A program made the position numbers and the translations under genes. DNA of 64,000 nt, from positions 62,001-126,000 of the forward strand of contig JAODTK010005770.1 in assembly GCA_026419785.1 (NCBI GenBank), given 5' to 3'. Shown here piece after piece: positions 12,701-27,700 of this stretch. The DNA comes from Sclerodactyla briareus (taxonomy: Eukaryota > Echinodermata > Holothuroidea > Dendrochirotida > Sclerodactylidae). Position 1 is the first letter of the stretch, and every line of letters starts with the position of its first letter. The notes beneath the pieces were generated by a model. That model was not told where the DNA came from. It did no database searches and saw only the letters and a program-made list of their open reading frames with translations.

Positions 12701-15700
12701 AGTTTGCAAATTTATGTGAATCACAAGATTTGATCTACACTACATTGGTCCTGACAAATGTGGAGGTCTTGGAGGAAGGATCACAGGGTTAGAAGTCTTT
12801 TGAAGGCAACATTCATGTGCTTATGTGTCATTCATTATCTGATGAATTAAACTAGCTACCCTTGACCACCCTCTTTGAAGCATTGAATGAAAGAAGTCAT
12901 GTTTTGCCTGAAAAATCTGACTTTTTCACCAGGAAAGGAGCCCCACCACACCTCTCACCACACTGGCAACTGCACAGTAAGTTTGCATTTAAGTTCAGAA
13001 TGGTAACATGTAAAAAAGAGCTACGGCTAGCCCATTTTAACTCTTCATGTAGCTACCAATCATTTTCAAATTCAAGCTTAGCCAGAAAATGCATTACCCC
13101 AAATGTCAATTGAGAGATAATCACAAATCGATGTGCTTTGAGATGGGTTTTTCAAATATTTCTCGCCTCCCAAGACTAGGACACTGCAGAGCCACACAAG
13201 TGTACTGTGAACCTTAACTCCTACCTACCTACCTACCAACGTGTCTTCGACCAACGCCTACTCCACCCACCAACACCCACCCACCTTTTCATTTTCACTT
13301 ACCCATCTGCCTACCTACCCATTCTTGTGTTTCACTGTGATGCAGGCTCTGTTCTCAGCCAAATCTGAGATGTATTCCTGCCAGGAATAGTTTCCCTTTT
13401 GGTGTATATTATACATGTATATCTACCGTCTAATTTGTCAAGTTCAATATCATGTAATGCCTGATCGGACTTTGGTGCTTTATAATTTTGTCCTAAAAGG
13501 GGAAGCAAACCCTTCAGACCAATCTACTCAGGTACAAAATACCTGTGTGTGCTGGTATGGATGGGGGGGGGAGGGGGGGGCAGTAATATTCCAAAAAGTG
13601 TATTTAAATGAGTATGGTGGTGATCTGAATGACAACTGACAGCGTTACGGTGATAAGCTTTGGGCAGCCTGCAGCTCTGCCCCTTATTAGCATCATCAAA
13701 TAGTCAAGCAAACATAGCTAGGCCATATACGAAAATCCCAGAGTCCCGATGCGTGGGGAGGGTCATTGTCCAAAGAATTGAATTGTTCACATGACTATTG
13801 GGTGGTTTATTCATACCAAAGCAAACATATATAATAACACAAAGAATATATATCAGAAGCCTACATGCTAATGTAAGGGCTTCAATGCTCCTTGACTGGT
13901 TCATTACATTGGTCAGTTGAGGACTATTGCACATTCAAACTAATATTCTCCTTGACCTCAGTCAGTTGGTCTTCAACCTTCTTCTCTCCCAATTCCCCAT
14001 GTCAATCAGCAACTCAAGCGTTTCATCCTCGAGATATATTCCTGGAGAAGCATGATTTCAGTGGAATTCAAAATAGCAGTTACGAGGATTTGTTTCACTT
14101 TTTTAGGGGCAGTGAGATGTTCAATCTTGAAAGTTGGTGGACAATAAGGCACATCTCGGGTCAGGTTTGACAACCCATCAGATAAAAAACTCAATTTCGA
14201 TGCAGAATTGCAAAATTTCTATCTGCGATCGCAGGTCTATTAACCACTGGCTCATGTGTTAGTGGGGCCTCCTGATAATATGTTGAATATTGAACGCTGA
14301 CTCATATTACTGTATACCAACATTAGTAGCACTTGAGTGACAGTAATGTGTCAGTTGTGAAACAATCTCTAGCATTCCTCTTTTTTTTTTACCACAACAG
14401 AATTATACAACAGGTGTTGGTCGAGCAGAACCTACCCGTGAAATCTGCAGTGCTATCTGTGGGGGCGCTGATGTGGGGTGATTCTAGGGATGCAAACGGG
14501 TCTACAACTATTTCCACCCCCTGGTCACCATCGGCATTTGCAATGAAATGAAGGTGTTTATATGGAGTTTCTCGGGTGGTATCAGCGGAGTCCCATGCAC
14601 CTTTTCAGTGGCATGATAATAATAATAATCATTGATTTATAGAGCGCATGATAGCTACAAAGTACTCCCTATGTGCTTCACAGAAGGGAACAAAAGTAAA
14701 AGAAAACATCAAACTTGTGAAAACAGGTAAGTCTTAAGAACTTTTTTAAATTTCTAAAGGAAGATTGTCTTGCATATTAATTGGGAGAGAATGACAAAGC
14801 CCAGAGGCAGACACAGAAAGAGCGAGAACCATATGACTGGTAAAACAAGATAACTGAAAATAAACTGTTGTGAAGAAAGAACGAGCTAGCCCAGCATATG
14901 GGGGTGCATAGTTCAGTATAAGATAGGAAGGGGACATCTCATTTCGTGCTTGACATGAAGCACATTATAAGAATTTTGAAAACAACCTGTTTCTCAACTG
15001 GCAGCCAACAAAGTCTGTTCAGAATGGGAGTAAAGGTTTCTTCAGATTGTGCTCCTACCGTACAACCAACCTAGCAGCAGTATTCTGAATTCGATTCATA
15101 TCTGTCTCGGGCAGCCCATAGAGGAGAACATTGCAGTTATCAACATGTGACATAGTCAATGTGAACCACGGTTACGGGTTTGAACTGATCTAATCGACGT
15201 TTACACATGACACACTGCACCCCTAATTACTCCGGGCATGTTTGCCCAAATGTGGGTCATTGATACAAAGTGACCCACATGGGTATTTCTTCTCCTGAAC
15301 GGTCAGTCACATGACTGACTCTAGGCTGTGTGGTTCAATTCGATCATGCTGGGGTGGGGGGGGTTACTCTGGTACGGCAAGCCTTAGGGGCCATCTGACA
15401 ACGGCTATGGAATCCTCTGAGCTGGCTGTATAGAACTCCAACAATTAAGGTACTGAGTTTTATGTATATTGGACCGCATGACATTTGCAACAAACCGTGA
15501 CATCACAGTGGTACAAACCCAGCAGTTTTTCTCTGTTTCCCCTTAAAATCTGAATGGTAAATTTGAAGATTCAATCAATTTCAAGCCAGGTTCATATGCG
15601 AGTTGCACTACATTTCGTGAAGGAAAGCTATCAAGCACTTGAGCAATGTCAATTCTCTAAAATAAAATACTGCTCTTGTTTTTTTGCTATGTAAAGTGCC

Positions 15701-18700
15701 TAGAGGCGTTTTGCATTAGGCGTTCTATCAAGTCCTCATTATTATTATTATTAAAAACAATAGGATACATGAGGACTAGTTCAGGTTGTTTATCACATAT
15801 ATCATAAATGATTGTGCATTAGGATTTTGATGATATTCTGCAATATGCAAGAGATCTCTAATTCACAACTTTTAAATACAATAGCTTTGCAACAAAATGG
15901 TCCTATCAGAACGTGGTTTGGACCATTGAATTCAGTTTTTGCCTCCCTCTATATTATAAGACCCTTTAGCATATATACCAACACAGATGTATATATGGAG
16001 CGTAATGGTCAAGGTATTCTGGCGAATTTAATTTATGATTTCTTAGAGGGGACTGCGAGCTCCTGCTGTGAACAATTTATGGTAATGTTCCAATGTATGT
16101 CTCTAAGCTTCTGTATGGTACAACATTGTTTACTGAACAGTTATGTTAATTACTCATGTTAAATGTTGTTACTATGTTAAATTACTCACTACCTGCACTG
16201 TTTGCAGTTGTGCTGCAACTGCGGGGTCGTTAATGACCCCCCTCTCTCCCTCTGTTGTCAGTGGAGGAAGTGGAAAAATATATTCTGGGAAAGTGCAGTT
16301 TTCCTTTTCTTTCTCTAACGAGCATGGTCTTTTCATCTACAGGGGAGCAATGGCGCAGACAGGAGGGTACCTCTGGTCTCATTCAATGAAGTACCCCAGT
16401 AAGTAATCATTTCTTTGGGATTATTTACTGATAATTTATTTTTCTATTGCCATTCGTTGCCTGTGTTGATAAATGCTGTAAGAGTCATATCAAAGTGTTG
16501 TTTCAGTATCCAAGTTTTGACGTTAGTTTGGGTTATGGCAAGACAAATATGGGGACAGGCACGTGGTTTGTCTGTGGTTATATGTTTGCGTGTGTTGTAT
16601 ACAGTGAATGACTCCAGCAAGTCTGGTAATGCCTTCACTGTTCGCTGTTGTGTTGCTATTTGTAGGTGAAAATAATAGAGGAAGGTATGTCAAGTTGGGG
16701 GAAAATTTGCCCTATGAAAATGATTAAAAACATCACTTCATAATATTGTGAAAATAAATGTTCAGTAGGGTTAAGCAAGTTCTGGTGTTGCCATTATGAT
16801 TTGGAGAGAAATAATGTCCTATTTGACAGAGAAATAATAACCGTTGTGGTGATCATATTGAAAGTCGAGCCCCCGAACGGGGCTGTGCCCAGTCTCTCGG
16901 AATGCGTTATGAACGGTACATGAACCACTGTATTAGCTGTCCGCAACGCGGAATGAAGGCCAACACGTCTGAATCGGGTATATATGGATGATAGTTTCGG
17001 GGGTAACAATCACTTCATATGGTTAGACAATAAGGGCAATCAATATGAAAGAGAATCCAATAGCTAATATTTAACTGTTACTCGCGGCGTGCTATTACGC
17101 AACTTATATACTTAACACTTAAACCCTATCTCAGCGCTATTGCCCAATATTCTGACTCAGACTCTCATACCTCTAACTTCCCACAGCGCGATAAGATACC
17201 GCACTGCCCTACCCGCTTAATTAACTGCTGACTGCAGGGAGAATACACCCACACGCCTTCTCCGTACGCTCAACTACTGGGACTACTCCCGAAAGTTACC
17301 CCTTCCTTCAGCATTACCTCGGTCTATACAACAAATTTCTATTGGTCAATGTTTCAGAGTATATTCATGATGTCGAAACCTCATAACACGCTCCCCACAC
17401 TGACTGTAGCTACGGAATTGATTTGTTAACACAGACTTTCCCTATGCTTCACTCTTACTCCAATTTGTGGCATATTGTCTGGTAACTAGAAATATATCCT
17501 ACACTGAATGTATAGTCATTGAGTTTGTGTGCGATTATGTCTCTCGTTATACTTTATCACGTATCTTACAGTGTAGGTACGGCAATTCACTCTGTGGGTG
17601 ACCAAATCTCCCAGCACCCACAGAACGTACCACACACTGTAAGTACGTCAACTGACTTAGGTGTGGCCAAATCCTTCCGCACCCACAGCAGTTACCACAC
17701 ACTGTAAGGGCGGCAACTGAACTGTGTGTGGCCAAATCTTCCCGAACCCACAGCACGTACTACACGCTGTAAGTACAGCAAGCAGCAGAGTTGGGTGTGG
17801 CCAAGTCTCTCTCTGCAACATAGTATGTTCCTGCAGTTTAGGTATGGTATTCCTTGTGCACCAGAGAGCTATTGGCAATATCGCATAGCGACATCATATG
17901 GCCAATCTACTCAAGCGCTCTCCATACTATCTGTATGGAGGCCGATCCTATGTTTCAATGTAGGCGGGACGACAGCATGCAGTCCCGTGCACGGAATCAC
18001 CATTGATTCTTTAACCGCGCGCTCAAGGCACCCCCGGGACGAATGCAGCGACACTGCTAGTGGGATGAGACTGTACTGACAACAACGCTATTTCAATAAC
18101 TCTGTTGACTTCACACATGGTCTGTCGCGTCCCTGGTCGATTCGTTGGCGCTATGCCGTGAAATCTATTCTAGCTCTTACTGGCACAAAACCCAATAGCC
18201 CCACCAACTCTGTGCTAATACATAGACCTTAGCCAATCTTTGATCATAGGAGCGAAACGCTTATAGTGAAAACTCCGCAAGAGAACAAAAACACTAGTTA
18301 CCTTGGGCAGCCGTTTCCGCACCCCAGCAAACTGCATAGCAGACCCAGGGCAAAATGTTGGCAAAACGTTTGGGTGGCACCAAATTTCAAACCAGAACGA
18401 AGGTGTGTCAACTCAGACACTCAATCTTACGTATAACTTATGGAACGTATCGCCAAAGACATACCTTAAATATAGAATAATAACATGTTCCACCATACTA
18501 ATAACAGTAATCTTAATTCATTAGGAGAGATTTTAGGCTCAAAATACTAGCTCTCCTCCCAGGTATCGGACATGCTTAACCGAACTGTAATGTTCCATTA
18601 CTACTGTAGGTCATTGCAGAATATAGATGATCTCACGAAACTCAAAGATTGAACTGTTTATCAATGACAGCGTACGAAGTTCCATAATATATTTCGATCA

Positions 18701-21700
18701 TATCCCTGCCTCTACGAGGATAAGATTAACACTAATACGACAACTGTTATATCATCTTTATAACATGCATAATATTCACCTACTACGGCGTGCCATTCAA
18801 CCACTATGGAATGTCTCCCGCAGAGTGTTTGGCCTGGGCAACATTGCGCGCAAGCGGGGTGGACTTGTGCCGATAGCCGTACTATAGCCAATACAATGGA
18901 ACTCCTAGTGCTCTCCTACTATAGGTGTCACCCAGCAACCCGGAAGTACTCCTGGAGCTCTGGCGAAACCGTGGCGCTATACAAACAAACTCTACAGCAC
19001 CATTAAAACTATTAAGGGAAGATTGCTATTTTCCCTACCATTATTTAACATAGTATATTAATGAGGTCACTATAGTATGATCTAGCGTAGGATCTATTGG
19101 GAGGGAGTCAACTAAAGTCCACACTATCAGTATTTGCCCCACTTTAGATAATGGTATATAACTGCCTCTAGACACTAAATGGAAGTACTAGCACACTACA
19201 ACCTACCTGATGATTCAGGAGGTTGAGGTTTATATATTACTATCTGCCAACAAGCAATTCCCCGTTCTTCCAAACCATCTGACTGAGATGGTTGAATTGA
19301 ACTAGTTACTGATCAGAAAACTCGGGCAGCACCCAACCAGTTCCTTGGGAGGATGATCTCACCAGATTCCATTGGGGAAAATATTATGTTATAAGTTCTA
19401 ATAATCTATTATTCCACTGGAAGATGTGGTGTGTGAATTATTTGCAAATTTGGGTGTGAATCGTGGTCCCACATTGGTGCTCTGGTATTCCTATGTACCT
19501 TAAAGGCCAATTGTCGTGTAACAGATTTGATTGGTGCTTATCCTAACACACGGATGCTGCGAAATTTGGTGTGTAGTTTTGGCTGCCGGCCATAAGTGTA
19601 ATCATAGAAAGTACCAAAAGTTCAGTCATAATTACATGACCATTGGCCTTAACTTTTCTGTGTAAGTGCAAAGTTCAAGATGCCTACGATAATAGAAAAA
19701 GTGAAAGTCTGACACAACAGTACCATTCAGGGAAAACCAAGGTCTCAAATTTATTAGATGGACAAAAAACTTTTTTTTCCCTTCTTTTTGCCTAAGGTTG
19801 GGAACAAAGTTGGAACAGTGGTACAGGAGAGGTTTGGGAAGTCTATCCTCGAACTGGGAGGCAATACAATGCCAATATTAGGTAAGTCGCTCGGGAGGAT
19901 TTCGACCACTCACTCACTTAGAGGCATCCACCTGCCACTTCCATCATGCAACCCCCCCCCCCCTCCCCCCTTCCTCGTCTTGACAAGTGACCCTCTCCCC
20001 CTTCCCCAGTGTCCTGTGGTGCTCAATAAACTGTGTCAACCGAAAACAAGCCACAGGCCCAATTGATTTCTGACTGACAGAACACAGTGGACAGAATAAT
20101 TGGCTAAAAAGGCACGATTGACGATCATAGATCAGGGAATTATTCCAAAAAGGACCTTGAAGTTGGACACTTCGCTTCCAGCCATGAGAGCCTACTCAAA
20201 GAGAGAATTCCTCTCACTTTGTATTGAAGATGTTTGTGTGGTTGTGTTGGCAACCAATGCTGATGTTTTGGTATGCCCTACAAATATGAGACCTGTTCCA
20301 CAAAAAGTTGCAATAAATCTTCCACGCTCAATAGTATGGGTCTTTTATTCCTGAACATAGTCGGAAAATCTATGCAGTCATGACAGTGTGTGTGTGTATG
20401 TGTGGGACGCTGGCTTGTGAACACAATATCTCGACCTGAATGGATCAGCTCATACTTGGTATGCGGATTCTCCTTAATGAGTGCATGATCCCTTTGTTTT
20501 GGGGTCAGGTCAAAGGTCATAAGGAGGCAATGAAGTCCAAAAGTCTGAAAATCTTGTAAAAACCATAAGTCCTAGATGTGGTCTGATCAAGCTGAAATTT
20601 GATATGCAGCTTTCTCATGAATTGTACAAGATCCCTAATGTTTTTTTGGTGTTGATCCGGGGGTCATTTTTTGTTCCTTCCTGGACCAAGTCAGAGGAAT
20701 CTATCAGTCCATGACAGTGTGTGGTGTAACGCTGGCTTGTGAACACGATAACTCCGCCCCCACCTGGATGATGAAGCTCATACTGGGTATGGTGGTTCCC
20801 CATGAATGAGTACATGAACCCTATTGTTTTGGGGTCAGGTCAGAGGTCATCTGAGGTCACCAGAGGTCAAAGTCTGGAAACCGGTGAACACGATCGTCCA
20901 TAGATGGTTTTTCCTGATCAGGTTACAAATTTGGTGTGTAACTTTCTTATGGGGAGTACAGGAACCCTATTGTTTTTCATGTTTTATATTTCCAGAAAGT
21001 AAGAAAATGAAAAATAGAAATTGAAAAGTCACTATTTTGGGCAAATTTTGGCTTGTGAACACGGTAACTCTGCCCCACCTGGATGGGTGAAAGGCTCCCC
21101 TTACTTGGTATGCATGTTCCCCATGATGAGTACATGAACCCTATTGTTTTTGGGGTTCGTCAGAGGTTTCTGAGGTCACCAGAGGTCAATGAAACCTTGA
21201 AATTTAGTGTGGTAGCTTTCTCATCAAGAGTACAGGAACCCTATTGGTTGGTTGGAAAAATGGGGCGTTATGTTGTGCATAATGACTGAGTACAATCCCT
21301 CTTCGTCCTTGTGTCTGGCTATAGGGTTTTGTCAGAAAGGAGTAAAGGAATCACTTAAGCCTTTTGGCTTTCTGGCTTCCATGCTATTAAAGTCCAACAC
21401 TGGTTATAACCCTTTTTGAAACAGCTCCCATGTCACATAAACATTGTGGTCAGTAGAATAGCTGGATTGAAGCATTGCCTTGCTTGTCAAAGACAATTGA
21501 TAAGCGATCACAAGATAACAAAAACAAACAATGACACAATAATATGATTGTGAATCATTTCTAAAATATATGCCCCTCCCCATGGCAACTGACACGCCTG
21601 ATTTGGACTTTCGGATTGATGCTTGCAACTTCATCAAACTTGTTTCAATGACATCTGTCAGAGTGTTCCAAACTGCAAAAGTGTTGTCAAAGCAGTTTTT

Positions 21701-24700
21701 GCTGGGAAATGAGAGACGTAGCCCCATACTACTTCAGGGCACTTACCTTCCGGACTTACTACAAAGTGCATGTTTCAGCCAACGGCGTTCAACAAACCCT
21801 ATACCACTACAAAAGAGTTAAGCACAGCCACGGTACCGATCGCAAGGCCATCATAAGGCTGGGACAGCGGTACGGGGCTGCACCATCATTCTTTTCGGTG
21901 TGTGGTTCACAGCAACACACGGGGTACGGTTATCTCGTGAGTTTACGCTTCTCACGCCACTTTCTGCTACTATTCCAACCACTATCAGGTGAGATAATTC
22001 TTTTTGGGGTTGTGGGTGTATTTCTGTAATTAATCACTCATTCATGCCAATTCTTGGGATCGTTGGTGTTACTTTCGATAGCGGGCCGTGCGTCTTGGTT
22101 TGTCGGGCTTTGTTTGGGCTTCGTTTGGGCCGGACCGTTCTTCGTGGGGGCTGGGGTTTTTCCCTCCCTCACGACGGGCTAGGTGCGTTATCATCCCCCT
22201 ATCTTGTTTCGGTTCGTTTGGCCCTTTCTGGGCTCTGTCCGACCCTCTTGGGCTCGGGGAGGGGGTGTTTCACTCCAGTTCGTAGCGGGTTTTCCCCCTC
22301 TTCGCCTTATCGCAGGCTTTGCACCTAGGACTTTTACCACTGTGGCGTTATGGGGGTTTTCAGTCCGTTGGACTTTGTGGTGTTTTCCCGTTGTCGGTTG
22401 TGGCTAGCCCTCAGGCGCTCAGAGGGCTGGCCTCTCAGGCCGTTGGCCTAATTTGCATATCAATAGGCACCCTCCGTTCCTTTTTTAGCCATTCGCTACG
22501 GGTGCATGGTGGTGGGTTGCCATATTGGTGGTCTGCTAGTCCTATGTTTTCTTATATGTCACGCATTATGGTGCCGATGTTGCAGGGCTATAGCTGGTGG
22601 TAGGGCCAACCACATTTTCTGTCCATGTCATGACCTGTAGAATTTTTGTTCCTTCTTTCAGTGAGACATCTTTCGAGCGGTGACGTCCACGCCAGTAGCT
22701 TTGGCGGCCATTTTTATTTCGCCCGTCGGGGGGCTTTCCCTCCCTGGTGGCCATGGGGGGGCGTATGACCCAGGGGTTTGGGTTGTCTTTGGGGTTCCCC
22801 CTAAGGGGCCCTCTGACCGGTCATGGCTTTTCCCTCCCCACCCGCCTCGGTAAGTGGGGGGTGGGCCTTTACCGCTTTGTGCAGTTTGCACGGTTTTTGC
22901 CCTATATCTCGTAAACGGTAAGACCTAGGGGGTCCAAAGTTGCAACTTGGATTTCAGAGTAGGGCCGCAGGGGGTCATTGTTGGACCCTCGGGCGGCTTC
23001 CGGATCCGTGGACTATTTCGAGTACATTGTTTATGTCGAGTACTAGTTTGAGTACACTACAGATTTACAACTCTGGTTTAGGTGCTTTTTACGTTATGTA
23101 AGATGAAGGAGCATTACGTACCAGTGTCCTCGAGCCAGCGCACTTCCGCAATGATCAGAGGTCCTCCGTTACTGACGGCGTCGGCGCTGAGCGTGCGCTC
23201 AAAAATCCACGCTGGTGGGGATCCCTCGGGTCCCCCCGTTCTTCGGCGCGTCGGGCTTGAGTCGTCTTTCCCTCTCCCTCCACTGCTGGCTCTCTTGTTG
23301 GGTCAGCAAAGTAATGGGGGGACTGAGGCCCGCGTGGGCCGAGGGGCTTTTCCGGTGGTGACGGTTCACTTCGTAGAAGGGACGGGCTTAATACTCGTTC
23401 ACCACCGGGTCTTTCAGGGACCATTGCGGATCCCTCTGGGCACCGCGGTTGTCTCAGTCCACCCTCCCTTTCTCCCTCCACCTCAGGCGGGCCGTGCTGC
23501 GTCGGCCTGGGTTGGGGAGGGAATGAGGTCCCCGCGGGGGACCGCTTGTTTTGCAGACGACTACGTCTGCGCTGCCGTCGTCAGTCCCTTCGCGGGTCCA
23601 TGTCCCTAACCGGGTTAGGGCAGGCCTCCCGCGTGGCGGTTGGGCCTCAAGCACCCTACAGGACCAGTTGGCCCTGCCTGGGGGTGGCAGACCCCTGCGC
23701 AGGGGCGCAGGTCAGTGAACGTTCCTCCAGTGGGGTGACGGGTTCCTGGGAGCACCACCGCCATATGTTTATGGCGTTCTCCCGATACTGTTCGGTTCGT
23801 CAGGGCCCTGGTAACGTGTTCAGGGGAACAGCCGTCACAGGGGCTGTCGGTGACGTAGTCACTGTAGTGCGCCCACAGTGGGATCCTACGTCGGTCGTCC
23901 CGAAGGGCACCGTCATGGCGAACACCTGGGGTTTTGGGGGCGCGGCCCCCTGGGCTGCAGCCAAAACAAACCTCGCGAGGGTTCTCCCGCTTGGGTCTCT
24001 TCTGGGATGCCCCACCCCCCGAATGGCGATGCGGGGAACTTCGGTCGGAGACTTCGGGACGGGTCGGCGGTTGTTGTCCCTCGATCACGCCCCAGATTGC
24101 AACGGCCCGTCCCAGTGCGACGGGGAAAACGGGTTAGGTTCCCCTGGAGTCCGTCCCTCGGATGAGGAAAAAGGTGCAACCCCCCTCCTCGTAAGTCCAG
24201 TAAGCCTAAGAAGAAGCGCGATTGCTTCAGGCGGGCAATTAGCTTCCACGTGGAGTCTTCAGTCCTGACGAACGGTGTTGGCTCAAGGGCTGTCAAGCAC
24301 GGAGTTGACGAGCCTCTCCGGGCCCGGGGACCGGGGTCGTGTTCCCTCCCCCATCCTCGACAACACCGGACAATCCCGGGAGGCGGGGATGTTTTCAGTG
24401 TCCGGTTGTCCATCCCCGGACGTCTCCGCCTGTTGTTCGGGCGGGGGAATGGAGCCGGTCGAGGGAGACAAGACGTCGATTCTTCCCCGCCAGTCTAGAC
24501 GGGAGATCGACGTTGCAGCTCCGACCGTGGTCAGGGCGGACGCTCTCCGTTTCGCAGGCTGAATCTCATGCCCCCTCCGTTGGGGGGGCACGCGGGCCAG
24601 AGCACTCATGGGACGGAAGAGCCACCCGTGACGGGCCTCGTTGAGGCAGAATACGATGCGGCCCGGTGACGGGACTGGCTCGGGCTTTTTTCCCTGGACA

Positions 24701-27700
24701 CTTGTCAAAAAGACCCCGGAGGCCGCGACGGAGGATTCGACAGGCTGGGCGCGTTTGGGACCAGCACTGGGATACGCCTCCCCCCGCTCTACTCTCCCTA
24801 TGCGCATGGACGTGTTCCAGATTTTCCAGGACCGGACGCCTCATGCGAGTACCCAGGCACAGTACGATGCCATTCTCCGTTCCCCTTCCCCTGCCGCGGA
24901 GGCGTGGGACAGGTGGTCCTGTCGGGGGGAGGGACGTCGGGGTTCTCCCGGCCAAGGAAGGGAGGTCTTCCTTCCGTTTGAAGGATCGGACCCAGGCGGA
25001 CGGAGACGCCGATCTCCGGTTTTTTTGACCGCTGCAGCGAGATTCGGTATCCAGTCTCGGTCTCCAGCCTTTCTAGCGGAGTGTTCGCCCAGGTGCGATG
25101 TGGCGACCCCTCCTTGCGGGAGGGATGGCGAGCGTCCAGGCGGGCGGATGACTAGACTGGCCTGCGACAGTTTGTGACCGCCTTTGCCGTTAGGGCAAGG
25201 TCTTGCGGCGGGAGATTGTGTCCTACGGTACTTGAACCTCTCTCCGCTCGCCGCGGGCGAACTCCAGAGGCCCCCTATTTGGTCACGACATCCGCGGAGG
25301 CTGTTTCCGGGTTCCTGGAACAGGACGCTTCGCGGGTGGAAACGTACTGGCAGACGGCAGACGTGTATGCCTGTAGAGGACAAGTTTCTGGTCAGAAGCC
25401 GACGCGCTGGGGGAGCCTCAGGCGTCTGGCCCTCCCGGAGGGTTCCCCCACCCCCCGTAAGCAGGAAGGGAACCGGACAAGGTCCCGGCAAACCAGGGGG
25501 GCGTCTTTCCCGCAGTTGGGCAGAGGAGGCGAGCCTCCAGCCAGCAGGGGGTAGGCAGTGGACTAACTGGGCCACCTGTGCCCGGAACCCCCAAGGCGAC
25601 CCAACTGTGGGGGGGTCATCTCCGGCGACTTGCGGGGAGTGGCCACCACTGTCCCTAGGACGGTGATCAGGCCACGCTCTCCCGGGTATCGTCTGGAGGT
25701 TTACGGCGCCTCCCCGAGCTCTAGGGTGTGTGAACGGCTGGGCGTTTTCGGGCTACGGCCGGTCGCGCGGACCGCTCCACGGAGTCGGCTGGAGAGGGAG
25801 TTCGAAACCCTTTTGGCAAGGGGCGCCATTACTCCCCTCCTCCCACAGGAAGTGCCACGGTTTTTGGCGTCCTTCTTTGACGCCCTAGTGGGACGGTTCG
25901 TGGCGGCCGATATTGAACTTGCGTACTCCAACCTTTGTTGCCCACCCACTCGCATGGAAACACCAGCGTGTGAGTTTCAAACACATGCGGAGGGGTCTCT
26001 GGGCGAAGTCGGTGGACCTAGCGGAAGCATACTTGCATATCTCCGTCAGGCGGGAGGATTCTTCCTATGCTTCCGCGACCGCGCTTCCTCCTACGGACTT
26101 ACCATTCCCGTTTGGGTTGTCGACGGCGCCCGTGGTTTTACAGGGTTCGCGAGGGACATGGTGGCCCATCTGCGTCAGGGGGTCCAGATCATCACTTATC
26201 TGGACGACGGTTATCGTGGGACTCAGCGAGGAGGTCAGAGAGCACCCGCATGTTCTGGAGTTGGCGCGAGCCTGGAAGGCTCGTCAGATTCGCCAGTCCG
26301 ACCTGCGACCGTCCCCACGGGTGTTTATTGGTTGCGCAGATCGATTAGCGGACGGGTGGCCACCCCCGATGGGGGATGGAGCTGCCGCCGGGTGTCGGCC
26401 TTTGCTTCAGGCAGAACTCTGCCGGTGCGGGCGTGGCTGGTTCTCCTCGGTTTCATGGCGAACCCAGTGGAACCTGGTCACCATTTTGCAGGCGTTTGTA
26501 CATGCGCCACCTCCAGATCCACCTCTTGGCGTGATTGCGCCCGTCGTTCGGGGATCTGTCGACGCCCAGTGCGTGGCCGCCCCACCTGGACCCGATAATC
26601 CGGTGGTGGCCGAATAGGACACGTCATGCAGGGGTACGGTTCCCGCCTTTTTCCCGGCCAACCTTTGCCTTCACGTCGGACGGCCTCGTGGAGTGCGTTG
26701 GCTCCGTGTGGGAGGCTCGGGAGCTGCGGGGAACCCCACATAATTGTGCTCGCGTTGCTGGCGGTGTTCCGCGCCTTGAAATTACTGCAAACGAGAGTGG
26801 CGGGCCGTCTCGTACTGGTCCGTTGAGACAGTACCGCGACGGTATCGTACATAACGGCAGGGCGGGGACGCATTCGCGGAGTTATGGTCAGTGACCTAGG
26901 ATCTGTTCCTGTGGTGCCTCACGCACGGGGTGCGTTTTCAGGCGGTTAACCTTCCGCCCTTGGGTTCAAAGAACTCCATCGCGGACATGCTCTCGCGCAT
27001 CAATCATGCTCGACAGAGTGGTCTTTCAGTCGGAGTTGTGCCAAGCGTGTTGAGGCGTTCATCGTCCGGAAGTGGACTTGTTCGCATCGCCTCGCAAGCA
27101 AAGCTGACTCTCTTCTGCACACGAGGCCCGTCGAGGGGCGCCTGTGCGGTAGATGCTCTGGCTCTGTATGGGCCTTCTCGATGCGTCGGCCTTCCCGCCG
27201 TTCGGCCCAGTCGAAAATGGTGGCAGGGAGCCCGTGTTGGGCCCCCTGAAAGCGCCGTTTTGGCCGACCCGAGGGTGGTTCCGGCTTCTCGGCGTTGCTG
27301 GGGCGGCGCCGCGAATTCTCCCCGGCTTCTTGGGACATCTGGGGCTTACGGGTCTGGGGACACGCGCCGTCCGCATTCCGGAGGCTCTGGGCCTGGTTGC
27401 GTGGCGTGTGTCCGGGATTCCCTCCGAGCGCCGGGCTTTTCGGAGAGGCTGCCGCGAGCGATGGCGGCCCGGGGGTGGAGAGTTCCACCCTTCGCCTGTG
27501 TGCTTCGCGACTCGGATTGTACCGAGGGTGTGTGGGATCCCAGGTTTGCGAAGGCCGCGGCACATGTCGGGGAGGGTGGCCGATTTTCCTCATTCTACTG
27601 GTTCCGTTTAGGGCGGCAAGTGAACACGATCCGGGGTTACCGCTCCGCGTGTTGCGGTTTACATAGCGTTGCGGGAATGGGTCAAACGGTGTCTTCTGCG

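Noticed and set aside
17041-19000. A possible LTR element or a second gene
   Set aside because: I looked for paired terminal repeats and conserved RT, integrase or exon motifs and found none.
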